Assembly: GCA_963818205.1 (NCBI GenBank) | Contig: CAWFRG010000009.1 | Location: 186,001 to 250,000 of the forward strand | Direction of reading: 5' to 3' | From: CAVVYV01 sp963818205 | Lineage (GTDB): Bacteria > Actinomycetota > Thermoleophilia > Solirubrobacterales > 70-9 | DNA: 64,000 bases | In this document: piece after piece, positions 9,544 through 17,973 of the stretch | Position numbering within the stretch: the stretch's first letter is position 1 | Layout of the letters: every line of letters starts with the position of its first letter | Program-made: the position numbers and the translations under genes | The notes under the pieces: generated by a model | Seen by the model: the letters and a program-made list of their open reading frames with translations, nothing else | Told to the model about the DNA's origin: nothing | Database searches by the model: none

Positions 9544-9933
9544 ATGACCGTCGGCGAGCTCGTCTTCGAGATCTCCGATCGCGCCACCGTCCTCGTCCGC
9601 GAGGAGATCGAGCTCGCCAAGACGGAGGTCACCGAGAAGCTCAACCGCCTGCTTCAGGGCTCGGTCACCGCGATCGCGGCCGGCGTCTTCGTCCTCCTCG
9701 CCCTGGCGATGATCATGCACGGGATCGCCTGGCTGCTCAACGACCTCTTCTTCGAGAACAACATCTGGGCCGGCTTCCTGATCGAGGCGGCGTTCTTCCT
9801 CCTGATCGCCGCCGGGGCCGGGCTCTACGCCTGGCGCGCGTTCAAGCGCGGCGCCCCACCGACGCCGGACATGGCGATCGAGGAGGCGAAGGAGATCAGG
9901 GCGGCCTTCAACGGAGAGGAGGGCTCCCGATGA
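9544..9933 (+). CDS. Phage holin superfamily III-type membrane protein
   Basis: 129-residue membrane protein of the actinobacterial 'phage holin family' (Phage_holin_3_6), a house-keeping envelope protein rather than a phage gene. It shows an amphipathic N-terminus (ISDRATVLVREEIELAKTEV) and two hydrophobic segments (SVTAIAAGVFVLLALAMIMH and WAGFLIEAAFFLLIAAGAGL). ATG 9544 is the first start in this frame, but the frame stays open upstream. A coupled GTG at 9410 plus one frame break inside the repeat element would add an unstructured leader (APPGSGPAGGPATEE). It overlaps the DUF3618 gene by four bases. Confidence 0.8.
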   Translation: MTVGELVFEISDRATVLVREEIELAKTEVTEKLNRLLQGSVTAIAAGVFVLLALAMIMHGIAWLLNDLFFENNIWAGFLIEAAFFLLIAAGAGLYAWRAFKRGAPPTPDMAIEEAKEIRAAFNGEEGSR

Positions 9934-10214
9934 GCGCACGGCCCGGTGAGGCCCCGACCACCCCGATTCACAGCGACGGGCAATGGACGATGCCCCCTCC
10001 CGGGAGCCGCTCGGCCGACGAGATCCGCCGCGACATCGTCTCCCAGCGGCAGCAGCTCTCCCGCTCGGTCGATGCGCTGCGAACGCGTTGGGGAGAGCTC
10101 ACCAACCTGCGCCGCCAGGTGAGCGAGCATCGCACCGAGATCCTGGTGGGCGCGGCCGCGGTCGGCTTCCTGATCGGCGGTGCGATCGCGCTCGGCCGCC
10201 GCCGCCGAAGCTAG
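9930..10214 (+). CDS. DUF3618 domain protein
   Basis: 94-residue protein with the DUF3618 pattern: a charged helix SADEIRRDIVSQRQQLSRSV followed by DALRTRWGELTNLRRQVSEH and one C-terminal transmembrane helix (ILVGAAAVGFLIGGAIALGR). Function unknown; it regularly follows the holin-like gene in actinobacteria. Start ATG overlaps the holin stop (ATGA). Its TAG shares CTAG (10211-10214) with the convergent arsC stop. Confidence 0.85.
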   Translation: MSARPGEAPTTPIHSDGQWTMPPPGSRSADEIRRDIVSQRQQLSRSVDALRTRWGELTNLRRQVSEHRTEILVGAAAVGFLIGGAIALGRRRRS

Positions 10215-10639
10215 ACCCGCTCGGGCGGAGCGATCTCGGCGACCAGGGCGTCGACCCGGGCCGCGATCTGGTCGCGGATCCCGCGCACGGTCTCCAGGTC
10301 CTTGCCGCTCGGATCCTCGAGCTCCCAGTCCTCGTAGCGCTTGCCGGGGTAGATCGGGCAGGCGTCGCCGCAGCCCATCGTGATCACCACGTCGGCCTTC
10401 TTCACCATCCGGTCCTCGAGCCGCTTCGGGTGCTCGCCGGCGAGGTCGATCCCGACCTCCTTCATCGCCTCGACCACGGCAGGGTGGAGCTGGTCGGCGG
10501 GCTCGCTGCCGGCGGAGAAGACCCTCACTCGCCCCTCGGCCCTGCGCTCGAGCAGGGCCGCGGCCATCTGGCTGCGCCCGGCGTTGTGGACGCAGACGAA
10601 GAGGACCTCAGGGATCTCCTTTGTGGGCTCAGCGCTCAA
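10211..10639 (-). CDS. arsC: Arsenate reductase, low-molecular-weight phosphatase type
   Basis: 142-residue thioredoxin-coupled arsenate reductase. The P-loop is C16-VHNAGR-S (CX5R), with two further cysteines C90 and C94 in MGCGDACP, the redox relay of this ArsC class, and the acid loop YEDWELEDPSGKD. It reduces arsenate to arsenite in the cytoplasm. No arsenite efflux gene or ArsR is adjacent, so it stands alone. A tyrosine-phosphatase role is unlikely given the extra cysteines. Confidence 0.9.
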   Translation of the reverse strand: MSAEPTKEIPEVLFVCVHNAGRSQMAAALLERRAEGRVRVFSAGSEPADQLHPAVVEAMKEVGIDLAGEHPKRLEDRMVKKADVVITMGCGDACPIYPGKRYEDWELEDPSGKDLETVRGIRDQIAARVDALVAEIAPPERV

Positions 10640-10665
10640 TACGGTGAGCGTAACTAGCTACTGGA

Positions 10666-11547
10666 CTACGGCTCGACCAGCTCGCTGCGGGTGGCGCCGA
10701 CGCCGAGCAGCCCCGGCCCGACGTGGGCGCCGATCACCGGGCCGACCTCGGAGGTGAAGGTGGGGTCGCAGCCGAAGATCGGCCAGCAGGCGTCGACCAG
10801 CCTGGCGGCGTTCTCGGGATCCTGGACGTGCTGGACGACCCAGGCGTCGGCCCCGTCCTCGTGTCGCTGCTCGCGCGTAGTCGACCAGGCGCGCGAAGGC
10901 GCGCGAACGGGTCCGGACCCGCTCGACCGGGGTGATCTCGTCCTCGAGGGTGAGGATCGGCTTGATCTCCAGGGTCGAGCCGATCCACGCTCGGGCGGCA
11001 CCGATCCTGCCGCCGCGCCGCAGGTACTCGAGGGTGTCGACGGCGAACCAGATCTTCAGGTTGGCCCGGACCTCGTCGGCGGCGGCCTTCGTCTCGGCGC
11101 CCGAGGCGCCCCGCTCCGCCGCCAGTGGCCGCCGCCGAGGATCATCAGGCCCATGCCGCCGGCGCCGGTGCGGGAGTCGCAGACGTGGATCCGCTCGCCG
11201 CCCTTGCCGTCGGCGGTGAGCCGCTCGCAGGCCTGGACCGCCGATTCGTAGGTCCCCGAGATGCCCGCAGCCAGGTGGATCGAGACGATCTCGCGCCCCT
11301 CGGCGAGCAGGGGCTCGTAGACGGCGAGGAAATCGCCGACCGACGGCTGCGAGGTGGTCACCGACTCGTCCGAGGCACGCAGCCGCTCGTAGAAGGCCGA
11401 GAGGTCGGTGATCTCCTCCTCCCGCTCCTGCTCGCCCTCGAGGCCGACGTAGAGGCTGACCAGGTGAACGTCGTGGCGCTCGAGCAGCTCGGGCGGGAGG
11501 TAGGAGGTGGTGTCCGCGACGATCGCGGTCCGGGTCGAGGCGCTCAC
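10666..11547 (-). CDS. DegV family fatty-acid-binding protein
   Basis: DegV/FakB-type lipid-binding protein. The N-terminus TAIVADTTSYLPPELLERHD, VTTSQPSVGDFLAVYEPL, and IVSIHLAAGISGTYESAVQA are hallmark segments. After a break near 11120 the second domain continues as FAVDTLEYLRRGGRIGAARA and IKPILTLEDEITPVERVRTR; another break lies near 10875. The C-terminus (VIGAHVGPGLLGVG) is typical. Start GTG 11547, stop TAG 10666-10668. FakB proteins present fatty acids to the FakA kinase, but no fakA is seen here. Confidence 0.85.
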
Positions 11548-11572
11548 GGGGACCGTTCTACCATGACCGCCG

Positions 11573-12626
11573 ATGGCGACGACGCTCGTCACCGGCGGGA
11601 CGGGCTTCCTCGGCTCGCACGTGGTCCGGGAGCTGGCCGGCCGCGGCGACGACCTGAGGCTGCTGGTCCGCGAGGGCAGCGACGCCGGGCACCTGAGCGA
11701 GTTCGAGTGCGAGCGAGTCACCGGCGACGTCGCTCGACCGCGACTCGGTCCGCAAGGCGATGAAGGGCGTCGAGCGCGTCTTCCACATCGCCGGCACCAC
11801 CTCGATGCGCCGCCGCGACCGCAATCGCGTCTTCGAGCTCAACGTCGGCGGGACCCGGATCGTGATGGAGGAGGCGCTGCGGGCCGGCGTGATCCGCGCC
11901 ATCCACACCTCGACCGCCGGCGCCGTCGGGCCGGCGAAGCCCGGGGGAGCCGCCGACGAGTCCCAGCCCTTCACCGCCGGAGGGCTCGGGATCGCCTACG
12001 TCAACGCCAAGCACGACGCCGAGCTGGTGGCGATGCGGGTCGCGGCCCGCGGGCTGCCGGTGGTGGTCGTCAACCCCTCCTTCGTCTTCGGCCCCGACGA
12101 TCCCAGCGGCACCTCGAATCGCCTCGTCCGGCGGCTGCTGCTGCGCCGGATCCCGGCCTACCTGAGCGGCGCCCTCAGCATCGTCGACGTCCGCGACGTC
12201 GCCCGCGGCTATCTGCTTGCCGACGAGCATGGCCAGGAGGGCGAGCGCTACCTGCTCAGCGGGCGCAACTTCACCCTCAAGCGGCTCTTCGCCGACCTCA
12301 GCCGGATCGCCGGGGTGCCGCCGCCGCCTCTGCTCGCCCAGGGTCGCCTGATGCTCGCCTACGTCGAGGCGCTGGAGAGCGCCGGACTGCCCGCCCCCGC
12401 CTCCTCGGACGAGATCCGCTCGGGGATGCAGTGGTGGACCTACAGCCACGAGAAGGCCCGCCGCGAGTTCGGCTTCTCGCCCCGCCCCCACGAGGAGACG
12501 CTCGAGGACACCGTGCATTGGCAGCTGGAGCAGCTCGGCAGCCGCGCCGACGGCAACCGGGTCCAGGACGCCGCATTGCGCACCGCCGGCGCCGCCCTCC
12601 GTCTGCTTCCCTTCGGAGGGAGATGA
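11573..12626 (+). CDS. NAD-dependent epimerase/dehydratase family protein (SDR)
   Basis: Extended short-chain dehydrogenase, most like dihydroflavonol-4-reductase or HpnA-type sugar epimerases. It shows the Rossmann motif TLVTGGTGFLGSHVVREL (GxxGxxG), the substrate and NAD region FHIAGTTSMRR, the catalytic Tyr/Lys in YVNAKHDAE (Y-x-x-x-K), and VVVNPSFVFGPDD. The C-terminal signature is SHEKARREFGFSPRPHEETL. One frame break near 11735 joins the first 55 residues to the rest. It overlaps the next gene by four bases (ATGA). Confidence 0.85.
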
Positions 12627-12940
12627 CCGAGCCACGCCGGGTCCTCTACCGCTGCCGCACTCCGACCAACTTCCTCTGCCCCTGCGGAGCGGCGGCGCGG
12701 CGCCTGAAGAAGCTCGGCCTCGACTACCGGACCGAGCGAGTAGCCCAGCGAAGGGCGAATCGCCCCGAGATCGTCGAGCTGACCAAGCAGCGCTTCGTCC
12801 CGGTCCTGGTCGACGGCGACGAGGTGATCAACGACTCCCGCCGGATCCTCCAGTACCTCGACTGGGCCTACGGGGAGACGCCGGAGAAGTCGATTTCAGG
12901 GCAAGCTGACGGTACCTCTACAATTGGGCCCGATGAGTGA
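12623..12940 (+). CDS. Glutaredoxin/GST N-terminal domain protein
   Basis: About 105 residues with a thioredoxin fold of the GST N-terminal type: VLYRCRTPTNFLCPCGAAAR, where C-P-C-G follows a Phe-Leu pair, then RRLKKLGLDYRTERV, RFVPVLVDGDEVINDSRRIL and QYLDWAYG. The cis-proline (VPVLVDGDEVI) and S-R-x-I-L-x-Y-L segments are characteristic. It likely works in thiol redox reactions. The ATG overlaps the SDR stop, and the end overlaps the start of the Fe-S carrier gene by eight bases. Confidence 0.75.
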   Translation: MTEPRRVLYRCRTPTNFLCPCGAAARRLKKLGLDYRTERVAQRRANRPEIVELTKQRFVPVLVDGDEVINDSRRILQYLDWAYGETPEKSISGQADGTSTIGPDE

Positions 12941-13307
12941 GGCAACCGAGCCAATCACGCTGACCGACAAGGCGGCGGGCAAGGTCAAGGAGCTCCTCGG
13001 CGCCCAGGAGAACGGCACCGAGCAGGCACTCCGCGTCGCCGTTCGCGGCGGCGGCTGCTCCGGCTTCCAGTACGCGCTCGCCTTCGACGCGCCGAAGGAG
13101 GACGACCACCGCTTCGAGAATCAGGGCGTCGCGGTCGTCGTCGACAAGACCAGCATGCAGTTCGTCTTCGGCTCCGAGGTGGACTGGGTCGACGGCCTCC
13201 AGGGCGCCGGCTTCTCGGTCAACAACCCGAACGTCGTCGCCGCCTGCGGCTGCGGCTCCTCCTTCCAGGTGAAGGAAGACGCGGCCGAGCAGGCCGCGAC
13301 GGTCTGA
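12933..13307 (+). CDS. erpA: Iron-sulfur cluster insertion/A-type carrier protein (HesB/IscA/ErpA)
   Basis: 124-residue A-type carrier. The three ligand cysteines are present: Cys42 in GGGCSGFQY and the C-x-C pair in ACGCGSSF near the C-terminus. It delivers [2Fe-2S] or [4Fe-4S] clusters to apoproteins. ATG 12933 (MSEATEP) is preferred over the in-frame TTG nine bases upstream. The gene symbol is by family; IscA and ErpA are hard to separate. A CGFS glutaredoxin and BolA lie 0.5-1 kb downstream on the other strand. Confidence 0.9.
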   Translation: MSEATEPITLTDKAAGKVKELLGAQENGTEQALRVAVRGGGCSGFQYALAFDAPKEDDHRFENQGVAVVVDKTSMQFVFGSEVDWVDGLQGAGFSVNNPNVVAACGCGSSFQVKEDAAEQAATV

Positions 13308-13316
13308 GGCCAGCCT

Positions 13317-13736
13317 CTACTCGACCTTGGTGTAGGTCAGGTCGAAGTCGGTCTTGAAGTTCTCGCCGTCCTCGGCGATCTCCCAGCGGCCCGTGATCGT
13401 TTTCCCGTCCTCGCTGATCTCTCCGGTGAATCGCTGGGGGACGAAGCCGGGTCCATCTCGCCACAGCTTCCAGGTCCGCCCCTCGAGGCTCATCTCGTAG
13501 ACGCGGTGGACACCGCGCGAGTCGAAGTAGTGCTGCCGGTAACCACCCTCTGATTCGCCGGTCTCGCCGACCGGCACCGGCGTGTCGCCGACGCCGATCA
13601 GGGCGACGCCGTTCGGCGCCTCGGGGAGGTCCACGGTCCAGCGCTGGACCAGGAACCCGCCTCCCTCGATCCACTCGAAGCTCAGGCGTCCCTCACCCGG
13701 CCACGGGAGGCCCGTCTGGAGCGGCCCCGCCTCCAT
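13317..13736 (-). CDS. Conserved hypothetical protein (DUF1579-like lipocalin fold)
   Basis: Beta-rich cytoplasmic protein of about 140 residues: GEGRLSFEWIEGGGFLVQRW, YRQHYFDSRGVHRVYEMSLE, RFTGEISEDGKTITGRWEIA and DFDLTYTKVE. This arrangement is common in actinobacterial proteins annotated as hypothetical or DUF1579. The ATG at 13736 is probably internal: in-frame homology continues upstream as PQLGNLEVLVGEWK, and a GTG near 13785 would be the start if one extra G in GTGGACGACG is an error. Function unknown. Confidence 0.7.
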   Translation of the reverse strand: MEAGPLQTGLPWPGEGRLSFEWIEGGGFLVQRWTVDLPEAPNGVALIGVGDTPVPVGETGESEGGYRQHYFDSRGVHRVYEMSLEGRTWKLWRDGPGFVPQRFTGEISEDGKTITGRWEIAEDGENFKTDFDLTYTKVE

Positions 13737-13806
13737 CTTCCACTCGCCGACCAGGACCTCCAGGTTGCCGAGTTGAGGCGTCGTCCACGCTGGACGGGCC
13801 TTGCGG

Positions 13807-14210
13807 CTAGCGCTCGATCTGGATCGGCGGCGACTGCTGCGGGTCCTGCTGGAGCTCCTGCTTCGCCGAGGGCGCGGCGTCCTCGGGCTTCTCGGCTCCG
13901 AGGAGCTCGGCCAGCTCGCCCGACTCGTCCATCTCCTCGACGATGTCGGCGCCGCCGACCAGCTCGCCCTTGACGTAGAGCTGGGGGAAGGTCTGCCAGT
14001 CGGAGATCTCGGCGGTCACCTCGCGCAGCGGCTGCAGCGCCGGGAGGACGTCGAGCGCCGCGTACTCGACCCCGTAGGAGTCGAGCACGTCCGACCACGC
14101 GCATCGAGAAGCCGCACTGGGGCTGCTCGGGGGTGCCCTTCATGAACAGAAGGACCGGGTTCTCCCGGATCAGCTCCTCGACCTTGTTCCTTGAGCGTCG
14201 GCTCAGCCAT
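13807..14210 (-). CDS. Monothiol (CGFS) glutaredoxin, Grx4 family
   Basis: Grx4/GrxD-type glutaredoxin that carries a [2Fe-2S] cluster with glutathione or a partner such as BolA. Motifs: NPVLLFMKGTPEQPQCGFSM with the single active Cys, the segment ISDWQTFPQLYVKGELVGGA with cis-Pro, and DIVEEMDESGELAELL. A proline- and glutamine-rich tail follows. Frame breaks near 14190 and 14095. ATG 14210 is chosen; a GTG two codons upstream is possible. The bolA gene lies directly upstream on the same strand, the usual functional partner. Confidence 0.85.
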
Positions 14211-14232
14211 CGCCACTCATCATACGCAGCGC

Positions 14233-14469
14233 CTACTTCGGCACCGAGGTCTTGACGCTGAGCGCGTGGATCGAGCCGTCGTCGAAGCGCGCCTGGACCG
14301 CCTTCTTCACCAGCCTGTGCTGCTCGATCCGGGAGAGGCCCTCGAACTGCGGGGCGGTGACCTCGGCGCGGAGGTGGTCCTGGGTGCCGGTCTCGTCGAG
14401 CACCTCGACCTCGGCCCCCGGCAGCGAGGCCTCGATCAGCAGCCGCACTTCGTCGAGGGAGATCACCAT
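14233..14469 (-). CDS. bolA: BolA family protein
   Basis: 78-residue BolA/IbaG protein: VISLDEVRLLIEASLPGAEV, LRAEVTAPQFEGLSRIEQHR, and HALSVKTSVP, with the invariant His of the C-terminal segment. BolA-CGFS glutaredoxin heterodimers traffic [2Fe-2S] clusters, and the glutaredoxin gene follows 22 bases downstream. Start ATG 14469, with GGAG about 12 bases upstream. That leader, including the GGAG, lies within copy A of the dispersed repeat. Confidence 0.9.
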   Translation of the reverse strand: MVISLDEVRLLIEASLPGAEVEVLDETGTQDHLRAEVTAPQFEGLSRIEQHRLVKKAVQARFDDGSIHALSVKTSVPK

Positions 14470-14549
14470 TGTTAAAACGGGTTGCTCCTCCACAATCAAA
14501 CGGGTCGCGCCTGGCGGCGCGCCCTCGCATCGAGGAGCACCCTCGCACA
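14466..14549 (-). repeat. Dispersed element copy A (long form)
   Basis: On the minus strand it reads TGCGAGGGTGCTCCTC, GATGCGAGGGCGCGCC, GCGACCCGTTTGATT and GTGGAGGAGCAACCCGTTTT, ending at the bolA start codon. It aligns end to end with copy B at 18664-18746, showing the same internal duplication (two TGCGAGGG and two CCCGTTT-type ends). It supplies the ribosome-binding region of bolA. Confidence 0.7.
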
Positions 14550-14680
14550 ATCCTACGAGGCCGACGGCACCCGGTCAGGGCGGCGGTAAGATCGATGCTC
14601 GGTGCCGGGGCAGGACCTGGCGTCAGGTTGAGACAAGGCAAGGGGAGCAGCCACCCCGCTGATCAGAGAAAGGAATCCAT

Positions 14681-15464
14681 TTGAACGCCTGGACCGCGAC
14701 GGCCCTGGAGCAGCTCACCACGGCGGAGCGCGAGGTTGCCGATCTGCTGCCGATCGAGGCCGATCCCGCGGACGCGGAGGCTGTCCTCGAAGAGGTTCCC
14801 TTCTGGTTCCACACCTTTGCCCTCAACAGGGAAGCTGACCTGTACGCGCCGGGATACGCGCGCGATCATCGCTACCGGATACCCGCCCTTCCCGGCAACT
14901 TCGCCGGCCTTCGGGTGCTCGACGTCGGAACGTTCGACGGCTTCTACGCGTTCCTGGCGGAGGCCCGCGGGGCGAAGCGGGTGGTCGCCGTGGACAACGA
15001 GCAGTACGTCGAATGGGTCCGCGCCCGCTGGGGCATCGAGCTCGCCGGCGGCGAGGGGTTCCAAGCGATCCACGGGCTGCTGGATTCCGAGGTCGAGTAC
15101 CGCCCGCTCGACGCCTTCGAGCTCGACCGCCTGGGCGAGCGGTTTGACTTCGCCCTCTGCTGCGGGATCCTCCACCGGGTCGAGGCGCCGCGCGCGGCTG
15201 CTCGAGGTGCTGCGCCGCCAGATCGCGCCCGGCGGACGGGCGCTGGTGGAGACCCACGGGGTCTTCGCCGGTCCCCAGGACGGCGACCCGATCCACCGCT
15301 ACGCGCCGGGCGAGGTGTATCCCGACGACGAGTACGTGTACTGGGGCTTCACCGAGGGCGGACTTGACCTGCTCGCCATCGAGGCGGGCTGGATCGGGTT
15401 CGAGCTCTTCGACGCGCCCGTGATTGACGGCCATCCGCGGATCATCGGAACGCTTCACCTCTAG
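14681..15464 (+). CDS. Class I SAM-dependent methyltransferase (DUF1698/CmoB-like)
   Basis: About 260-residue methyltransferase. The pre-motif FWFHTFALNREADLYAPGYA and motif I LPGNFAGLRVLDVGTFDGFY resemble tRNA (mo5U34) methyltransferase CmoB and DUF1698 proteins. Motif II is RVVAVDNEQY and motif IV is RFDFALCCGILHRVEAP. One break near 15195 leads to LLEVLRRQIAPGGRALVETH. The start is TTG 14681, with AGAAAGGA seven bases upstream; no ATG or GTG fits. The substrate is unknown. Confidence 0.8.
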
Positions 15465-15545
15465 CCAGGACGCCCCGCGCGGGCTGGTTCGTCACGGAAC
15501 GTTCACCCACCCGTAACAAGCCCCGACCGGGGTGCTGCTCTCATC

Positions 15546-16296
15546 GTGTCGACGATGCAGGCGAACCTCATCGCCCATCGACTGGGAAGGGCCTACGGGC
15601 CGGACTCCTCGGCCACGGCCCTGGCGGGGTCGATCGCCGGGCCGCTCGCCGGGCTCGAGACCGACCTGGTGCTGACCGCCGACGGGGAGCTGGTGCTTCT
15701 CCACGACCCGCTGCTGGCGCTGGGGACGACGCTCGAAGGTTGGGCACATCAGCGCACCGCGGCCGAGATCACCGCGGGGCGGCTGCTCGATCGCGCCGGA
15801 GAGCCGACTGCGGAGCGTCCCCTGCTTCTGAGCGACCTGCTCGAAGCCGCCCCCCTGGGTCTCATCCTGCAGCTCGAGGTGAAGGCTCACGCCGACACGG
15901 ATCTGGCGCGTCGCACCACCGAGGCGATCTGCGCTCAGGTGCGGGCATCGGGCGCGGTGGATCGCGTCGAGCTGATCAGCTTCTACTCGGACGCCTGCGC
16001 CCTCGCGGCCGCTCGCGGTCTCAGCTCGAGGCTGATCGTCTGGGCCGACTACGAACCCGAGGCGCTGGCCGGCTGGGCGGCGCGGCAACGGCGTCGTCGG
16101 CGTCTCGATCGAGCATTTCCTGCTCTCCGAGCGCCTGGTGGGTGCGCTGCGTGCTAACTGCCTATCCGTGAACACCGGCACCGTCAACGACGCCGAGGTG
16201 CTCGAGCGCGTGCTCGCCTTCGGTCCCGACGCCGTGGTCAGCGACCGGCCACACGAGTTGCGGGCCGAAGCTGCGTTGCACGCGGCAGTCCTCTAG
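15546..16296 (+). CDS. Glycerophosphodiester phosphodiesterase family protein
   Basis: GDPD-type TIM-barrel hydrolase that releases glycerol-3-phosphate from glycerophosphodiesters. Catalytic features: AHRLGRAYGPDSS (H-R at the start), GLETDLVLTADGELVLLHDP (E-x-D and H-D), and LQLEVKAHADT (E-x-K). A break near 16085 joins AARN to GVVGVSIEHFLLSERLVGAL. No signal peptide is visible, so it is probably cytoplasmic. TAG 16294-16296 shares CTAG with the convergent fprA stop. Confidence 0.85.
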
Positions 16297-17699
16297 CTGG
16301 GGACCGCTCCTTTCGCGGCCTCGAGCATCTCCTCGACCCGGCAGAACTTGACCCGGGGGCGGCCGTGGGGCTTGCCCCGCTCGACCTCGGCGGCGTCGAT
16401 CGCCTCCCAGCCCTCGAAGGTGACGTGGTCGGGCTTGCGCTCGGCGAGCAGCGCCTCGGTCGCCTCGCGGTCGCCGGCGAGCGGGGCCTCGGGGATCCTT
16501 CCCGCCTCGAGGTCGGCGAAGAGGTTGTCGACGGTCTCCTGGCCGTCCTTCTTGTTCGTGCCGATCACCCCCGAGGGCCCCCGCTTGATCCAGCCGGTCG
16601 CGTATAGCCCGGGCACCTGCTCGCCGGACTCCGGGTCGTGCACGCGGCCACCGTCGTTGGGGATCACCCCCTTGCGCTCGTCGAAGGGGGCGCCCTCCAC
16701 CGGCACGCCTTTGTAGCCGATCGAGCGCAGCACCAGGCCGCACTCGAGCGTCTCGCGCTCGCCGGTGTCTCGGGGGCGGATCGCGCCGGAGTCGTCTCGG
16801 TGAAGCTCATTCCTTCCCACCACCACGCGCTCGACCTCGCCATCGCCCTCAAAAGCCACCGGCGAGCGGAGGAAGCGGAGCACGATCCGCTTGCTCTTGC
16901 CCTCTGGCTGGCGGCCGGCGAAGTCGGTGAAGATCTCGACGTTGCGGCGGTTGGTTGGCGTCGCGTCGTCGGAGTCGAGCCACTCCTCGCTCAGCTCGTC
17001 CAGCTCGACCTCCGCCGGGTCGATGACGATGTCGGCGTCGCTCATCTCGCCCAGCTCGCGGACCTCGGGGTTGGTGAAGGAGGCCTGGGCCGGTCCGCGG
17101 CGCCCCAGGACAACGATCTCCTTGACGCCGCTGTCGGCGAAGGCCTCGATCGCGTGATCGGCGGTGTCGGTGCTCTCCAGCTCCTCTCGGGTGAGGGCCA
17201 GCATGCGGGCGACGTCGGTAGCGACGTTGCCGTTGCCGATCACCACCACCCGCTCGCAGGAGAGGTCGAACTCCTGGTCGGCGAAGTCCGGGTGGGCGTT
17301 GTACCAGTTGACGAACTCGGTGGCCGAATGGCTGCCGGGGAGGTCCTCGCCCTCGATCCCGAGGTGGCGATCGACGCTGGTCCCGTAGGCGAAGAGGACC
17401 GCGTGATAGCGCTCCTGGAGCTCGGCGACGGTGATGTCCCGGCCAACCTCGACGTTGCCGAAGAAACGGAACTCCGGCCGGGCGGCGGTCTTCTCGTAGA
17501 CCCGGATCACCGACTTGATCTTCGGATGGTCGGGGGCGACCCCGGCGCGGACCAGTCCGAACGGGGTCGGCAGCCGGTCGAACATGTCGACCTCGACCGT
17601 GGTCCCCTCGTGCTTGAGCAGATGCTCGGCCGCGTAGAAGCCCGCCGGCCCCGAGCCGACGACGGCGACGCGCAGGGGATTTCCTTCGGTTCCGATCAC
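16293..17699 (-). CDS. fprA: Ferredoxin-NADP+ reductase, FprA/adrenodoxin-reductase type
   Basis: Intact 468-residue flavoprotein. FAD-binding: RVAVVGSGPAGFYAAEHLLK at the N-terminus and PFGLVRAGVAPDHPKIKSV. NADP-binding: VVVIGNGNVATDVARMLA and VLGRRGPAQASFTNPEVREL. The C-terminal GLYATGWIKRGPSGVIGTNK, binding FAD and NADP, is diagnostic of FprA. It transfers electrons between NADPH and ferredoxin. It lies downstream of hemQ on the same strand, separated by the 61-bp tandem repeats. Confidence 0.92.
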   Translation of the reverse strand: MIGTEGNPLRVAVVGSGPAGFYAAEHLLKHEGTTVEVDMFDRLPTPFGLVRAGVAPDHPKIKSVIRVYEKTAARPEFRFFGNVEVGRDITVAELQERYHAVLFAYGTSVDRHLGIEGEDLPGSHSATEFVNWYNAHPDFADQEFDLSCERVVVIGNGNVATDVARMLALTREELESTDTADHAIEAFADSGVKEIVVLGRRGPAQASFTNPEVRELGEMSDADIVIDPAEVELDELSEEWLDSDDATPTNRRNVEIFTDFAGRQPEGKSKRIVLRFLRSPVAFEGDGEVERVVVGRNELHRDDSGAIRPRDTGERETLECGLVLRSIGYKGVPVEGAPFDERKGVIPNDGGRVHDPESGEQVPGLYATGWIKRGPSGVIGTNKKDGQETVDNLFADLEAGRIPEAPLAGDREATEALLAERKPDHVTFEGWEAIDAAEVERGKPHGRPRVKFCRVEEMLEAAKGAVPS

Positions 17700-17730
17700 G
17701 GGAGCCGGAAAGGGTAGAGGCTGGCCTAGG

Positions 17731-17973
17731 GGGCGCGGCGTTGGGGCGGTCGGATCGTCGGTCCCTGCGGGTAGCGCGCCCGCCCTGCTAAGGGCGCGGC
17801 GTTGGGGCGGTCGGATCGTCGGTCCCTGCGGGTAGCGCGCCCGCCCTGCTAAGGGCGCGGCGTTGGGGCGGTCGGATCGTCGGTCCCTGCGGGTAGCGCG
17901 CCCGCCCTGCTAAGGGCGCGGCGTTGGGGCGGTCGGATCGTCGGTCCCTGGAGGTAGCGCACCCGGCCTGCTA
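17731..17973. repeat. 61-bp tandem repeat, four copies, with hairpin at each junction
   Basis: Copies begin at 17731, 17792, 17853 and 17914. The first three are identical; the fourth differs at its end, where it contains the hemQ stop codon. Each junction between copies forms CGCCCT-GCTA-AGGGCG, a perfect 6-bp stem with a four-base loop. Because 61 is not a multiple of three the array cannot be a coding repeat. It fills the 271-base gap between hemQ and fprA. Confidence 0.95.

Noticed and set aside
9544..9933. Prophage lysis module
   Set aside because: The holin-like gene belongs to the actinobacterial house-keeping 'phage holin family' beside DUF3618; no endolysin or phage structural gene is present.
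16638..17717. A 359-codon plus-strand open frame
   Set aside because: Antisense to intact fprA; no recognisable motif, and residue bias is typical of antisense frames in very GC-rich DNA.
17731..17973. CRISPR-like array
   Set aside because: The 61-bp units are directly adjacent with no variable spacers, and no cas gene is near.
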